Below, piece by piece: positions 35,971 to 45,346 of a DNA stretch of 64,000 nt. Under the pieces are notes generated by a model, which saw only the letters and a program-made list of their open reading frames with translations, was not told the DNA's origin and did not search any database. The translations under genes were made by a program, and so were the position numbers. This stretch comes from Stenotrophomonas oahuensis (GTDB lineage Bacteria > Pseudomonadota > Gammaproteobacteria > Xanthomonadales > Xanthomonadaceae). The DNA lies in the NCBI RefSeq assembly GCF_031834595.1, contig NZ_CP115541.1, positions 2,660,501-2,724,500 on the forward strand, given 5' to 3'. Every line of letters starts with the position of its first letter. The first letter of the stretch is position 1.

Positions 35971-36047
35971 GGAGCGGTAGTTCAGCTGGTTAGAATGCTG
36001 GCCTGTCACGCCGGAGGTCGCGGGTTCGAGTCCCGTCCGCTCCGCCA
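35971..36047 (+). tRNA. tRNA-Asp (anticodon GTC), copy 1
   Basis: 77 nt with acceptor GGAGCGG/CCGCTCC, anticodon loop CTGTCAC and encoded CCA. Confidence 0.95.
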
Positions 36048-36053
36048 CTCATC

Positions 36054-36085
36054 AGGGCCCTCGAGCAATCGGGGGCCTTGTTTTC
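36054..36085 (+). terminator. Terminator-like hairpin after tRNA-Asp copy 1
   Basis: An imperfect stem AGGGCCCTCGA...TCGGGGGCCT is followed by TGTTTT. Confidence 0.5.
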
Positions 36086-36129
36086 TCCAACGACATTGCG
36101 TTGTCGGGGAAAACAGAAAGGTAAAACGC

Positions 36130-36206
36130 GGAGCGGTAGTTCAGCTGGTTAGAATGCTGGCCTGTCACGCCGGAGGTCGCGGGTTCGAGTCCCGTCCGCT
36201 CCGCCA
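36130..36206 (+). tRNA. tRNA-Asp (anticodon GTC), copy 2
   Basis: Identical to copy 1. The spacer before it (GGGGAAAACAGAAAGGTAAAA) shows no good promoter. Confidence 0.95.
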
Positions 36207-36294
36207 GTTTCAAAAAAATCCTCGAAAAGTGTTAATTCGGGGTAGGTTTTCTTCACATCTTCGGATATGATGAGCGCCTGCAAAGTTTCAGCGC

Positions 36295-36371
36295 GGAGCG
36301 GTAGTTCAGCTGGTTAGAATGCTGGCCTGTCACGCCGGAGGTCGCGGGTTCGAGTCCCGTCCGCTCCGCCA
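36295..36371 (+). tRNA. tRNA-Asp (anticodon GTC), copy 3
   Basis: Identical to copies 1 and 2. It is followed by a strong terminator. Confidence 0.95.
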
Positions 36372-36378
36372 ACTTTTG

Positions 36379-36412
36379 AAAGCCCCTGGTGAAAACCAGG
36401 GGCTTTTCTTTT
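36379..36412 (+). terminator. Terminator of the tRNA-Val/Asp array
   Basis: 10-bp stem AGCCCCTGGT/ACCAGGGGCT with loop GAAA and a TTTTCTTTT tract. Confidence 0.9.
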
Positions 36413-36491
36413 GCCCGCGGGGCGGGCAGTTGGGGCGTGGCGCGAAGCGGGTTACACTGCCGGGCTCGCCAATCAGGCCTTGATTTCACTC

Positions 36492-38465
36492 ATGCTGCAG
36501 AAACTCCGCGACAAGACCTCGGGCTGGATCGTCACCGTGATCCTGGGGCTGCTGATGATTCCCTTCCTGTTCGTGATCGACAACAGCTACCTTGGTGGCG
36601 TTGGCGCACAGAACGTGGCCAAGGTGTCCGCACCGCCGACCTGGTGGCGTTCGGCTCCGGGCTGGTGGCCGATGTCGCTGCTGTGGGAGCACCACGAGAT
36701 CAGTTCCAACGATTTCCGCACCCGCTTCGAGCAGGCGCGCAGCCAGGCAAGCGCGCAGCAGGGTGAAAACTTCGACCCGCGCAAGTTTGAAAGCACCGAA
36801 AGCAAGCTGGAAGTGCTGGACCAGATGATCGACGAGCAGGTCATGCGCCTGTCCGGCGAACAGGCCGGGCTGGTCATCAGCGACGCTGCCGTGCGTGAAA
36901 CCATCGCCTCCATTCCGGCCTTCCTCAATCAGGAAGGCAAGTTCGATGGCACCCAGTATCGTGCGACCCTGGCGGCCGGCAACCCGCCGCGCACGCCGGC
37001 GCAGTTCGAGGCGCAGGTCCGCGAAAGCCTGCAGACCTCCATCATTCCGGCTGCGCTGCAGGGCGCGGGCTTTGTCACCGCCGCCGATGCCGACCGCCTG
37101 ATGAAGCTGCTGGGCGAAACCCGCGACGTGGAACTGGCCGCGCTGCCGGAACTGCCGGCCGACACCGCCGAGGTGACCGACGCGCAGATCAAGGCCTGGT
37201 ACGACGGCCACACCAAGGACTTCCGCCAGCCGGAAACCGTCAGCCTGGAATACGTGGAAATCAACGCCGCCACGCTGCCGGCAGCCACCGCCGCTGACGA
37301 AGCCACGCTGCGCAAGCGCTACGAAGACGAGAAGGCGCGCTTCGGCACCCAGGAAACCCGTCTGGCCTCGCACATTCTGTTTGCCGCCGACGCCAGCGAC
37401 GCCGCTGCGATGAAGGCTGCCGAACAAAAGGCCACCGCGATTGCCGCTCAGGCCAAGGCCCCGGGCGCGGACTTCGCCGCGCTGGCCAAGGCCAACTCCG
37501 ACGACACCGGCTCCAAGCAGGGCGGTGGCGATCTCGGCTGGGTGGAGCGCGGCGTGATGGTGAAGCCGTTCGAAGACGCGCTGTTTGCGATGAAGGCCGG
37601 CGAGATCTCCGGTCCGGTCAAGACCGACTTCGGCTACCACGTGCTGCAGTTGCGCGAGATCAAGCCCGGTCAGGCACGTTCGTTCGAAGAAGTGCGCGAC
37701 CAGCTTGCCGCCGAGCAGCTCAAGGCCGACAGCGAAGGCAAGTTCAGCCAGCTCAGCGGCCGTCTGGTCGATGAGGTCTACAAGAATCCGTCCTCGCTGA
37801 CGGCCGCGGCTGAAACCCTGAAGCTGCCGGTGCAGACCGTTGGCCCGTTCACCCGCGAAACCGCCAGTGGCATCGTGGCCAACCCGGCCGTGCTGCGTGC
37901 GGCGTTCTCCGACGTGCTGACCCAGGACGGCACGGTCAGCGACCCGATCGAAATCGCGCCGAACCACAGCGTCATGATCCGCGTCACCGAGCACAGCCCG
38001 GAGCAGGCCCTGCCGCTGGACAAGGCCCGCGACCAGGTCATTGCCGCCATCCGTGCTGACCGCACCCGTCAGGCGTCTGAGAAGGCTGCTGACGCCGTGC
38101 TGGCCAAGCTCAAGGCCGGCCAGACCCTCCAGGCCGTCGCGGCCGAAGACAAGCTGCAGGTCAGCCCGCTGCCGGGCCTGCCGCGCACCCAGCCGGTGCC
38201 GACCCCGGAAATCAACCGCGCCATCTTCGCCGCCGCACAGCCGGCCGAAGGCAAGCCGACTTACGGCAAGGTCGATGTGCAGGGTCGCTACGTGGTCTTT
38301 GCGGTGAACAAGGTCACCCCGGCCAACCTGGACGAAGTGCCCGCCGAGCAGAAGCAGCAGTTCAAGCAGCAGCTCGAACAGCTGGACGGCATGTCGGCCG
38401 CGCAGGACTTTGTGAAGAACGCCCGCAAGCGCTTCAAAGTGCAAACCGAAGAGAGCAACCTTTAA
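36492..38465 (+). CDS. ppiD: Peptidyl-prolyl isomerase PpiD (SurA-N/parvulin)
   Basis: 657 residues (E. coli 623). One N-terminal membrane segment ([19 protein letters not shown]) anchors a large periplasmic part. A SurA-like chaperone region follows. One parvulin domain lies at about 290-390 with [17 protein letters not shown] and GYHVLQL motifs. PpiD assists proteins leaving the Sec translocon. An insertion-like Trp-rich stretch ([18 protein letters not shown]) lies just after the membrane segment where other PpiD proteins have the short VAxVNG segment; this is unusual. The ATG at 36492 gives the standard N-terminus. The order hupB-ppiD is conserved. Confidence 0.92.
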   Translation: MLQKLRDKTSGWIVTVILGLLMIPFLFVIDNSYLGGVGAQNVAKVSAPPTWWRSAPGWWPMSLLWEHHEISSNDFRTRFEQARSQASAQQGENFDPRKFESTESKLEVLDQMIDEQVMRLSGEQAGLVISDAAVRETIASIPAFLNQEGKFDGTQYRATLAAGNPPRTPAQFEAQVRESLQTSIIPAALQGAGFVTAADADRLMKLLGETRDVELAALPELPADTAEVTDAQIKAWYDGHTKDFRQPETVSLEYVEINAATLPAATAADEATLRKRYEDEKARFGTQETRLASHILFAADASDAAAMKAAEQKATAIAAQAKAPGADFAALAKANSDDTGSKQGGGDLGWVERGVMVKPFEDALFAMKAGEISGPVKTDFGYHVLQLREIKPGQARSFEEVRDQLAAEQLKADSEGKFSQLSGRLVDEVYKNPSSLTAAAETLKLPVQTVGPFTRETASGIVANPAVLRAAFSDVLTQDGTVSDPIEIAPNHSVMIRVTEHSPEQALPLDKARDQVIAAIRADRTRQASEKAADAVLAKLKAGQTLQAVAAEDKLQVSPLPGLPRTQPVPTPEINRAIFAAAQPAEGKPTYGKVDVQGRYVVFAVNKVTPANLDEVPAEQKQQFKQQLEQLDGMSAAQDFVKNARKRFKVQTEESNL

Positions 38466-38540
38466 CCGACACCTTCGGTGCCGATCAAAGGTTCTTCGGT
38501 TTGCCCACGCATTTCACCTTAACCCCGCGCCTGTCGGCGC

Positions 38541-38567
38541 GCCCCCTTCAACAAGAAGGGGGCTTTC
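38541..38567 (+). terminator. Terminator of ppiD
   Basis: GCCCCCTTC-AACAA-GAAGGGGGC followed by TTT. Confidence 0.65.
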
Positions 38568-38582
38568 CACCAGATGCATGTC

Positions 38583-38604
38583 GTAGAGCCGGGCTTGCCC
38601 GGCT
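38583..38604 (+). repeat. SMAG/REP GTAG palindrome
   Basis: GTAG + AGCCGGGC-TT-GCCCGGCT between the convergent ppiD and lytic transglycosylase genes. Confidence 0.8.
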
Positions 38605-38616
38605 GGCGCGGAAAAC

Positions 38617-38642
38617 AAAAAGGCCCGGCATTGCCGGGCCTT
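38617..38642 (-). terminator. Terminator of the lytic transglycosylase gene
   Basis: On the minus strand AAGGCCCGGC/GCCGGGCCTT with a 3-nt loop runs into TTTTT. Confidence 0.85.
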
Positions 38643-38663
38643 CTGCATTCTTGGCCTCTGCCA

Positions 38664-39869
38664 TCAATCCTCGACGCGCAACACCGCACCCGGCTTCAAC
38701 ACACTGCTGCCGGTGAGATTGTTCAACGACAACAGCGCCTTCAGCGGCATCCCATAGCGCTTGGCAATGGTCCACGCCGACTCGCCATTGCGCACCGTGT
38801 GCCGGCGCGCGCGCGGACGATCGGCCGCACTTGCCACCGTGCGCTTGGCGGCTGGCGTGTTCGGCCGGGCACTGGCGATGTCGGTCGCCGGCGCGTCCAC
38901 CTGCGCCACCGCCACCGTGGTATCAACCGGCGCATGCGTGGCCGGAGCCAGCACCGTCGCCGCGCCGCTCGGACGGCCCTTGCCATTGGCCAGCGCCGGG
39001 TTCAGGCGGGCGATGCGTGCCGGGTCCAGCTGCCGCTGTGCGGCCCACTGCTGCACGCTGGTGCCGGCTGGCAGGGTATGCCCCTTCAGCACGGGCACGG
39101 TACGGTCCAGTGAGGCCATCACCGCCGGCGTGGTCTCTGCGTTTTCCAGCACACAGGCCAGTGCGTGCAGCTTTTCCACATAGGCGTAAGTGATTGGCGA
39201 CAGCCCCGGCAGTTCGGCCGGGCGTGCGTTCTGTGCGTTCATGCCGGCCTTGCGCAGCGACTGCAGCACCCGGTACTCGCCGGCGTTGTAGGCCATAGTG
39301 GCCAGACGCCAGTCGCCGGCAAACATGCCGTGCAGGGTTTTCAGGTAGCGCACCGCTGCCTGGGTCGAATCGACGGCCGACAAGCGGCCGTCATAGCTGT
39401 TGCTGACCTGCACGCGATGGTTCTTGGCGGTGGTGGCGATGAACTGCCACAGTCCGGCCGGGCCCGTGCCATTGCGCGCGTTCGGCCGATAGCCGCTCTC
39501 CACGAACGGAATGAGGGCAAATTCGGTGGGCAGATCAGCGGCACGCAGTTCTTCCACCACGTAGCCGAACAGCACCAGCGCATCATCATCCTGGTTGGCC
39601 AGGCGCGATGGCGCGTGCGCGAACTGCTTCTGCCAGCGCGGGCTGGTGGCTTCGGCATCGCAGGTTGGCTCAGCCAGGCCTGCACGGAAGCTGGCGAAGA
39701 TGTCCTGCCCGTTGCGTACCGAGGGTTGGGGCAGGGCGGCCGCATCAAGCGGCAGCTGGGTGATCCCGGCCACGTTCTGGGCCAGACCGGTGTTCAACGA
39801 CTGGGCGCCCGCGCTGCCGGCCATGGCCATGGCCAGTCCCAGCGCGAGCGGCAGCAATCGCCGGCTCAT
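38664..39869 (-). CDS. Lytic transglycosylase with C-terminal LysM domain (MltD-like)
   Basis: 401 residues. A signal peptide covers about residues 1-22 (ends AGSAGA-Q), with no lipobox, unlike E. coli MltD. The SLT domain has the catalytic Glu124 in PFVESGYRP, then GLWQF and MAYNAGEYR, the family-1 signatures. A linker rich in Ala, Thr and Pro leads to one LysM domain ([19 protein letters not shown]) at the C-terminus, which binds peptidoglycan. It cleaves glycan strands to anhydromuropeptides in the periplasm. Its start overlaps the gloB stop by 4 bp. Confidence 0.9.
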   Translation of the reverse strand: MSRRLLPLALGLAMAMAGSAGAQSLNTGLAQNVAGITQLPLDAAALPQPSVRNGQDIFASFRAGLAEPTCDAEATSPRWQKQFAHAPSRLANQDDDALVLFGYVVEELRAADLPTEFALIPFVESGYRPNARNGTGPAGLWQFIATTAKNHRVQVSNSYDGRLSAVDSTQAAVRYLKTLHGMFAGDWRLATMAYNAGEYRVLQSLRKAGMNAQNARPAELPGLSPITYAYVEKLHALACVLENAETTPAVMASLDRTVPVLKGHTLPAGTSVQQWAAQRQLDPARIARLNPALANGKGRPSGAATVLAPATHAPVDTTVAVAQVDAPATDIASARPNTPAAKRTVASAADRPRARRHTVRNGESAWTIAKRYGMPLKALLSLNNLTGSSVLKPGAVLRVED

Positions 39870-40633
39870 GTTCGGAATCCGTCTTTCCAGCCACGCAGGC
39901 CGGCCAGCACATCCACTTCAGCGGTCAGTTCACGGCCCAGATGGGCGCTGACCGCGGCCTGGATGGCCGGAGTATGGGTTCGCAGGAATGGATTGCATTC
40001 CAGCTCGCTGGCCAGGGCAACCGGCAGCGTGGGGCGTTCATCGCGGCGCATGGCCAGTGCCTCCTCATGGCGTCGCGCAAGCGCGGCGTTGGCGGGGTCG
40101 ACATGCCGCGCGAAGACGGCATTTGACACGGTGTACTCGTGCCCGCAGCACACCAGCAGGTGCGCGGGCAGGGACGCCAGCCGCTGCAATGAAGCCAGCA
40201 GCTGGGGCGGCGTACCTTCGAACATCCGGCCACAGCCCAGGCTGAACAACGCATCGCCACTGAAAAGATGTTCAGCCGTGTGAAAACCGATATGCGTTCG
40301 GGTGTGTCCGGGCACGGATACTACGTCGATCCCGAGCCCCAATGCCTGAACGTGTTCACCATCGCCGACCCGGCGGGTGGCCTGCGGAATGCGCGGATCG
40401 TCAGGTGCCAGCACCGCCAGGCCGGGGTGCTGCGCCTGCAGTTCGGCCACGCCGCCGATGTGATCGTTGTGGTGGTGGGTCAGCAGCACGGTGTGCGGAC
40501 GCCAGCCCTGCTGCGCTGCCGCAGCCAATACAGGCGCGGCCTGACCGGGGTCGACCACGATGGCATTACCGTCTTCGGCGACCAGCGCCCAGATGTAGTT
40601 GTCCGCGAATGCGGGTAGGGCAATCAGTCGCAT
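39866..40633 (-). CDS. gloB: Hydroxyacylglutathione hydrolase (glyoxalase II) GloB
   Basis: 255 residues (E. coli 251). Metallo-beta-lactamase fold with the metal motif THHHNDH, then PGHTRTH and [10 protein letters not shown], and the glutathione-binding C-terminal region ([13 protein letters not shown]). It hydrolyses S-lactoylglutathione in methylglyoxal detoxification. The ATG at 40633 opens at [15 protein letters not shown], the family N-terminus. It is divergent from the yafS-like gene with only 11 bp between start codons; E. coli has the same gloB-yafS-rnhA-dnaQ neighbourhood. Confidence 0.95.
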   Translation of the reverse strand: MRLIALPAFADNYIWALVAEDGNAIVVDPGQAAPVLAAAAQQGWRPHTVLLTHHHNDHIGGVAELQAQHPGLAVLAPDDPRIPQATRRVGDGEHVQALGLGIDVVSVPGHTRTHIGFHTAEHLFSGDALFSLGCGRMFEGTPPQLLASLQRLASLPAHLLVCCGHEYTVSNAVFARHVDPANAALARRHEEALAMRRDERPTLPVALASELECNPFLRTHTPAIQAAVSAHLGRELTAEVDVLAGLRGWKDGFRT

Positions 40634-40644
40634 AGAATTGGACC

Positions 40645-41289
40645 ATGCCCGCCGTGTCGCGCTCCCGTCAAGCTTCAGTCGCATCCTGGTTTGATACTGA
40701 ACCGGCGCTGTCGTTGCGCGAACTGGAGCGCCAGCGGTTGGCGCTGGTGCTGGCCACCCGGCCGGTTACGCCTTGGCTGTGGATCGCGCCGACCCCCGCC
40801 TGGACCCAGGACCCGCTGCTGCCCGGACGCGGCCTCACCCTGCACCGGCAGCCGCCGGGTTACAGCGGTGACGCGCGCTGCGCCCTGCCGCTGCCGCTGC
40901 CCAGCGAGAGCGTCAACGCCATCGTGCTGCAGCATGTGACTGCCCGCGATGCCGAGGCGCTGATCGCCGAGTGCGAGCGGGTGCTGATGCCCGGCGGCCG
41001 GCTGTGGCTGTCCACGCTCAATCCGTTCAGCCCGTTCCGCCGCCAGTGGCGACGCCATGGACTGGTGGTGCGCACCCCGCAGCGCCTGCGCCACAGCCTG
41101 GAGCAGGCCGGTCTCAGCTGTCAGGAACTGACCTGGCTGGGCCCGATGTGGCGTGACCGCTCGCCCGACCGCAGCAGCCTGGCTCCGTTGCGCGCGGCGT
41201 GTCTGTTCACTGCAGAAAAACGAACCCTGGCCCTGCCGGGCCCCACGCCACTGCCGGTGCGCCGTTGGCACGGCACGGTGGCGACCTGA
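40645..41289 (+). CDS. YafS-like methyltransferase-fold protein
   Basis: 214 residues. The identification rests on position between gloB and rnhA, as for E. coli yafS, and on a C-terminal Methyltransf_11-like part ([23 protein letters not shown]). The glycine-rich SAM motif I that should lie in the first 60 residues is not visible; the corresponding region reads [16 protein letters not shown]. It may therefore be a non-catalytic relative or bind a different ligand. The gene ends 11 bp before rnhA, so they are probably co-transcribed. Confidence 0.75.
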   Translation: MPAVSRSRQASVASWFDTEPALSLRELERQRLALVLATRPVTPWLWIAPTPAWTQDPLLPGRGLTLHRQPPGYSGDARCALPLPLPSESVNAIVLQHVTARDAEALIAECERVLMPGGRLWLSTLNPFSPFRRQWRRHGLVVRTPQRLRHSLEQAGLSCQELTWLGPMWRDRSPDRSSLAPLRAACLFTAEKRTLALPGPTPLPVRRWHGTVAT

Positions 41290-41300
41290 TCTGGAATTGA

Positions 41301-41753
41301 ATGAAAACCATTGAAATACACACCGACGGTTCCTGCCTGGGCAACCCCGGCCCGGGTGGCTGGGCCGCGCTGCTGCGCTACAACGCGCACGAGCGCGAAC
41401 TCACCGGCGGCGAAGCGCACACCACCAACAACCGGATGGAGCTGATGGCTGCCATCTCCGGCCTGGAAGCGCTGACCGAGCCCTGCAACATCGTGCTGTA
41501 CACCGACTCCCAGTACGTCCGCCAGGGCCTGACCCAGTGGATGCCCGGCTGGATCCGCAAGAACTGGAAGACTGCCGGCGGCGACCCGGTCAAGAACCGC
41601 GAACTGTGGGAGCGCCTGCATGCCGCCACCCTGCGCCACACCATCGACTGGCGTTGGGTGAAGGGCCACAACGGTGATCCGGACAACGAACGCGTGGACC
41701 AGCTGGCGCGTGATGCCGCAATCCGGATCCGCAACGGCGCGGCGGTAAACTAA
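41301..41753 (+). CDS. rnhA: Ribonuclease HI
   Basis: 150 residues (E. coli 155). The four acidic active-site residues are in IHTDGSC, MELMAAI, YTDSQYV and the C-terminal [12 protein letters not shown]. It degrades the RNA strand of RNA-DNA hybrids such as primers and R-loops. The gene stop lies 4 bp before the dnaQ start. In E. coli rnhA and dnaQ are divergent, whereas here they point the same way. Confidence 0.97.
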   Translation: MKTIEIHTDGSCLGNPGPGGWAALLRYNAHERELTGGEAHTTNNRMELMAAISGLEALTEPCNIVLYTDSQYVRQGLTQWMPGWIRKNWKTAGGDPVKNRELWERLHAATLRHTIDWRWVKGHNGDPDNERVDQLARDAAIRIRNGAAVN

Positions 41754-41757
41754 GCGC

Positions 41758-42483
41758 ATGCGTCAGATCATCCTCGACACCGAAACCACCGGCCTGGAAT
41801 GGCGCAAAGGCAACCGCATCGTCGAAATCGGCTGTGTGGAACTGCTCGAGCGTCGCCCCAGCGGCAACAACTACCACCAGTACATCAAGCCTGACGTCGA
41901 GTTCGAACAGGGCGCGCAGGAAGTCACCGGCCTGACCCTGGACTTCCTGGCCGACAAGCCGGACTTCGCGCAGATCGCCGACGAGTTCCTGGCCTACATC
42001 GACGGGGCCGAGCTGATCATCCACAACGCCGCGTTTGACCTCGGCTTCCTGGATTACGAGCTGTCCCGGCTGGGTGACCACTACGGCACCATCGCCGACC
42101 GTTGCACGGTCATCGATACGCTGAAGATGGCGCGCGAGCGCTATCCCGGCCAGCGCAACTCACTGGACGCGTTGTGCAAACGACTGGGCGTGGACAACGC
42201 GCATCGCCAGCTGCACGGCGGTCTGCTGGATGCCCAGATTCTGGGCGATGTGTATATCGCCCTGACCTCCGGTCAGGAAGAGATCGGCTTTGGCAGCGCG
42301 GATGATGCCGTCAGTGGCGGCGTCCAGGCGATGGCCATCGACACCTCGCGCCTGCTGCCGCGCCCGCGCGTGGTCGCCACTGCGTCCGAGCAGGAGGCAC
42401 ACGAGTCGCGCCTGGCCAAGCTGCGCAAGAAGGCCGGCCACGCGATCTGGGACGGCCCGAAGGCCGAAGAAACGGCGGCCTGA
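41758..42483 (+). CDS. dnaQ: DNA polymerase III epsilon subunit (3'-5' proofreading exonuclease) DnaQ
   Basis: 241 residues (E. coli 243). Exo motifs of the DEDDh family are present: ILDTETTGLE, HNAAFDLGFLDYE and the HxxxxD segment HGGLLDAQ. The C-terminal tail that binds the alpha subunit is present. It is encoded directly after rnhA. An inverted pair of GTAG repeats follows the stop codon. Confidence 0.96.
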   Translation: MRQIILDTETTGLEWRKGNRIVEIGCVELLERRPSGNNYHQYIKPDVEFEQGAQEVTGLTLDFLADKPDFAQIADEFLAYIDGAELIIHNAAFDLGFLDYELSRLGDHYGTIADRCTVIDTLKMARERYPGQRNSLDALCKRLGVDNAHRQLHGGLLDAQILGDVYIALTSGQEEIGFGSADDAVSGGVQAMAIDTSRLLPRPRVVATASEQEAHESRLAKLRKKAGHAIWDGPKAEETAA

Positions 42484-42486
42484 CGC

Positions 42487-42546
42487 GATCACGACCAACG
42501 GTCGTGATCTACCCGATGGCGGTAGGTCACGACCGTTGGTCGTGAC
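42487..42546. repeat. Inverted pair of SMAG/REP palindromes between convergent genes
   Basis: ATCACGACC-AACG-GTCGTGAT + CTAC (to 42512) and GTAG + GTCACGACC-GTTG-GTCGTGAC (42522-42546). Confidence 0.88.
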
Positions 42547-42555
42547 CCCCGCACA

Positions 42556-43260
42556 TCAATGGCAACGCACCAGAATCACGGTGATGTTGTCCGACCCACC
42601 CCCATCCAGCGCCGCCGCCACCAACGTATCCACGCACTCCTGCGCGCTGGCATCGTCATAGGCCAGGGTGCGGGCGATGCCGTGGTCTTCCACTTCCTCG
42701 GTGAGCCCGTCGCTGCACAGCAGCAACTGCATGCCCGGGCGCAGTTCGCCGGTGGTGGTGGCCACATTCAGGTGCGCCGGATCGGTCACCCCCAGCGCCT
42801 GGGTCACCACGTTGCGACTGGGATGGGCGCGGGCCTGCTCGGCGGTCAGGTTGCCCTGGGCCACCATTTCCTGGACTACGCTGTGGTCTTGGCTCAGCTG
42901 CGCCAGTTGCCCGTCGCGCCACAGGTAGGCCCGGCTGTCACCCACCCAGGCCACCTCGTAGCGGTTGCCCAGCACTCGCGCGGCCACGACGGTGGTGCCC
43001 ATGGGCAGGGTGTCGTTGCGACGGCGTGAGGTGCGGATGATTTCTTCGTCGGCAATGCGGATGGCCTGCGCCAGCGAGGCTCCCTGGCGGATCTCGCGCA
43101 CGATGGTTTCCCGCGCCAGCGCGCTGGCAATCTCGCCACAGGCGTGGCCGCCCATGCCGTCGGCCACCAGCCACAGGGCCAGTTCGCCATCACCGTAATA
43201 GGTGTCCTCGTTGAGGTCACGGCGCAGGCCGGGGTGGGTCAGGTGTCCGAATTCGATCAT
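42556..43260 (-). CDS. PP2C-family Ser/Thr phosphatase
   Basis: 234 residues. The metal-binding aspartates are in NEDTYYGDG, LVADGMGGHACGE, CSDGLTEEV and GGSDNITVILV, so the enzyme should be active. This is the short soluble stand-alone type (Stp1/PppA-like), acting on phosphoproteins in the cytoplasm. Such phosphatases often pair with a Hanks-type kinase or a secretion system, but neither is in the window. It is monocistronic. Only the tRNA-Ser promoter region lies upstream. Confidence 0.92.
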   Translation of the reverse strand: MIEFGHLTHPGLRRDLNEDTYYGDGELALWLVADGMGGHACGEIASALARETIVREIRQGASLAQAIRIADEEIIRTSRRRNDTLPMGTTVVAARVLGNRYEVAWVGDSRAYLWRDGQLAQLSQDHSVVQEMVAQGNLTAEQARAHPSRNVVTQALGVTDPAHLNVATTTGELRPGMQLLLCSDGLTEEVEDHGIARTLAYDDASAQECVDTLVAAALDGGGSDNITVILVRCH

Positions 43261-43374
43261 GGTCGGTGGGCTTGCGGCGAGAGTATTGCGGGGAATAACG
43301 GCATGATCGCGGCCCTGCGGACATCCGGCAAGCGATCGGGTCAGACGAAATTCACCTGAAGACGCGGCAAGCGC

Positions 43375-43403
43375 TTGCCGTCAGCGTCCGCTCCCCGTAT
43401 TAT
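43375..43403 (+). promoter_or_regulatory. Promoter of tRNA-Ser(CGA)
   Basis: TTGCCG-N17-TATTAT, 27 bp before the tRNA. Confidence 0.6.
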
Positions 43404-43430
43404 TCGCGTCCCGGTTCGCCGGGACCATCT

Positions 43431-43521
43431 GGAGAGGTGGCAGAGCGGTTGAATGTACCTGACTCGAAATCAGGCAGGCGTTTATAGCGCCTCGGGGGTT
43501 CGAATCCCCCCCTCTCCGCCA
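43431..43521 (+). tRNA. tRNA-Ser (anticodon CGA)
   Basis: 91 nt class II tRNA with acceptor GGAGAGG/CCTCTCC, anticodon loop CTCGAAA, long variable arm and encoded CCA. Confidence 0.95.
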
Positions 43522-43583
43522 GACACGCAAAAAGGCCACCCAATGGGTGGCCTTTTTGCGTGTCTGGCGGAGAGGGGGGGATT
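43503..43583. repeat. 39-bp perfect inverted repeat spanning the tRNA-Ser 3' end and terminator
   Basis: Arms 43503-43541 and 43545-43583 are exact reverse complements around the 3-nt centre AAT. The left arm contains the tRNA-Ser T-arm end, acceptor and CCA plus the left half of a GGCCACCC terminator hairpin. The right arm mirrors all of it. It serves as the terminator but is far longer than needed. Confidence 0.95.
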
Positions 43584-43727
43584 GCAACGGCGCTGCGCAC
43601 CGTTGCCCCCGCATGCTTCCTCTCCCCGCCCCTGTCGGGGCAGCCCCTCAACAGAGGGGCTTGTTGCTTCGCTATCGTTCCACGCGACGTCCGTTAAAAT
43701 GGATGTCTCCTGTATTGGATGTCCCCC

Positions 43728-44120
43728 ATGACCGCAGAAATCCAAGTCCCCGTTTCTTTCGGCGAACTGCTCGACAAGATTTCCATCCTGCAGATCAAGT
43801 CCGAGCGGATCAGCGACGAGGCCAAGCTGGCCAATATCCGCACCGAGCTGAGCGCGCTGGAAAAAACCTGGCTGGCGCACCCGGCCGGGGTGAAGGACAT
43901 CGCCAAGCTGCGTGCCGACCTCAAGGCGGTCAACGAACGCCTGTGGGACATCGAGGACAACATCCGACTGCAGGACAAGGCCCAGGATTTCGGTCCGGCC
44001 TTCATCGAGCTGGCCCGCAGCGTCTACCTGCAGAACGATGAGCGCGCCCGGATCAAGAAGGACATCAACCTGGCGCTGGGCTCGGTGTACGTGGAAGAGA
44101 AGTCATACAAGCACGTGTGA
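43728..44120 (+). CDS. DUF6165 family protein
   Basis: 130 residues from the ATG at 43728; an ATG at 43719 adds three residues. The protein is charged and largely helical (VPVSFGELLDKISILQIKSERI, then several heptad-like stretches), with no signal peptide or membrane segment. It matches the small DUF6165 family, of unknown function, often beside LPS or glycosyltransferase genes. Here the heptosyltransferase and KdkA genes follow, which fits an envelope link by context only. A possible -10, TAAAAT, lies at 43695-43700. Confidence 0.75.
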   Translation: MTAEIQVPVSFGELLDKISILQIKSERISDEAKLANIRTELSALEKTWLAHPAGVKDIAKLRADLKAVNERLWDIEDNIRLQDKAQDFGPAFIELARSVYLQNDERARIKKDINLALGSVYVEEKSYKHV

Positions 44121-44219
44121 TGCGTCCGGAGGGGCTTCGGCCGGGTTTCAACGCCGGTGACGTCGTCCCGGCGGTGTGCTGGCAGGCTCCGGTAAATTGT
44201 GCCGCGCTGGCGCGCGGTT

Positions 44220-44241
44220 GCCGGCCGGCGTCCGGCACTAC
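44220..44241 (-). repeat. Degenerate GTAG palindrome
   Basis: GCCGGCCGGCGTCCGGC + ACTAC in the 158-bp gap between the convergent DUF6165 and heptosyltransferase genes. The stem is imperfect. Confidence 0.4.
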
Positions 44242-44278
44242 CGTCGAATGGTGACCTGTCCCGATTTTCCGGCGCTGC

Positions 44279-45325
44279 CTACCGCCCGGAATCGGCCACA
44301 TACCGCTCAAACGCGGCAATACCGTCCTCGACGGTGATCAGCTCCATTACGTCGTCGAACTCGATCTTGGTGCCCCATTTCAGTTCGGCACCGGGCTTGC
44401 CCAGGTACTTGCGGGCCGCATCGTCATAGCGATCCGCGCAGTAGCGGCGGTCCGAGTACGGGCCGCTGCGGTGCGGGTTGCTGGCCGCATGCAGCCCCAG
44501 CACCTTGGCCCCCATCGCATTGGCAATGTGCATCGGGCCCGAATCCGGGGTCATCACCAGCGCCGCGCGGGCCAGCAGGGCCGGAAGCTGCTTCAGCGTG
44601 TCCTTGCCCACCAGGTCCAGTGCCGGGGTCTGCAGCTGGGCCTGGATGGCGTCGGCCATGTTGCGCTCCAGCTCGCTGCGGCCGCCGCACAGCACCACCC
44701 GCCAGCCGCGGCTGGCCGCGTGGTTGGCCACCGCCGCATAGCGGTCGGCGTACCAGTTGCGGCGCACATGGCTGGAGCAGGGCGAGATCATCAGCACCGG
44801 GCGGCCATCGTCGTCCCACTGCGCCTGGGCCCAGTCCACTGCCGCCTGTGGTACCGCCAGGTCCCAGCTCACCTCGGTCTGCTTCAGCCCCAGCGGCTCG
44901 CAGAAGCTGCCCATCGCATCCAGTACATGGATGCCCGGGCGGTCGGCAATGCGTTCGTTGATGAAAAGCCCGTGCAGGTCCTTGGAACGGGCTTTGTCGT
45001 AGCCGATCCGGCGTCTGGCCGGGACAAATGCGGACAACACGTTGGCCCGGAAGGCGACCTGCATCTGCAGCAGCGCCTCGAAACGACCCGGCTGCAGGCT
45101 CTGGCGCAGGGCGCGCATGCCTTGCAGGCCGGTCTTCTTGTCGTAGGTGTGGAAGACCACGCCGGGCAGGCCATCGAGCAGCTTCTGGCCCACCTTGTCG
45201 ATGATCCAGTGCAGTTCGGTACCCGGCAGGCCGCGCTGCAGGGTGCGCACCAGGGGTACCACATGGGTCACATCGCCCAGCGCCGACAAACGCAAAAGAC
45301 ACAAGGAAGAGGACGTTGGTGCCAT
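44279..45325 (-). CDS. ADP-heptose:LPS heptosyltransferase (glycosyltransferase family 9)
   Basis: 348 residues. The N-terminus [17 protein letters not shown] and the C-terminal [22 protein letters not shown] are the GT9 signatures of WaaC/WaaF-type enzymes that add heptose to the LPS inner core on the cytoplasmic face. The length matches WaaF (348). Xanthomonas OpsX is a close family relative; which heptose it adds cannot be told. The ATG at 45325 starts the canonical motif. The divergent kdkA starts only 21 bp away, so both genes must share an overlapping promoter region. Confidence 0.88.
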   Translation of the reverse strand: MAPTSSSLCLLRLSALGDVTHVVPLVRTLQRGLPGTELHWIIDKVGQKLLDGLPGVVFHTYDKKTGLQGMRALRQSLQPGRFEALLQMQVAFRANVLSAFVPARRRIGYDKARSKDLHGLFINERIADRPGIHVLDAMGSFCEPLGLKQTEVSWDLAVPQAAVDWAQAQWDDDGRPVLMISPCSSHVRRNWYADRYAAVANHAASRGWRVVLCGGRSELERNMADAIQAQLQTPALDLVGKDTLKQLPALLARAALVMTPDSGPMHIANAMGAKVLGLHAASNPHRSGPYSDRRYCADRYDDAARKYLGKPGAELKWGTKIEFDDVMELITVEDGIAAFERYVADSGR

Positions 45326-45346
45326 GGTGTTGTTAGACTCGAAGGA

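Noticed and set aside
36130..36371. Three tRNA-Asp copies as an assembly collapse or expansion error
   Set aside because: The spacers between the copies differ in sequence and length, which argues for real separate genes.
43561..43727. Truncated second tRNA-Ser on the minus strand inside the palindrome
   Set aside because: Only 19 bases of the tRNA 3' end are mirrored; there is no anticodon arm or D arm, so it is not a tRNA gene remnant of useful length.
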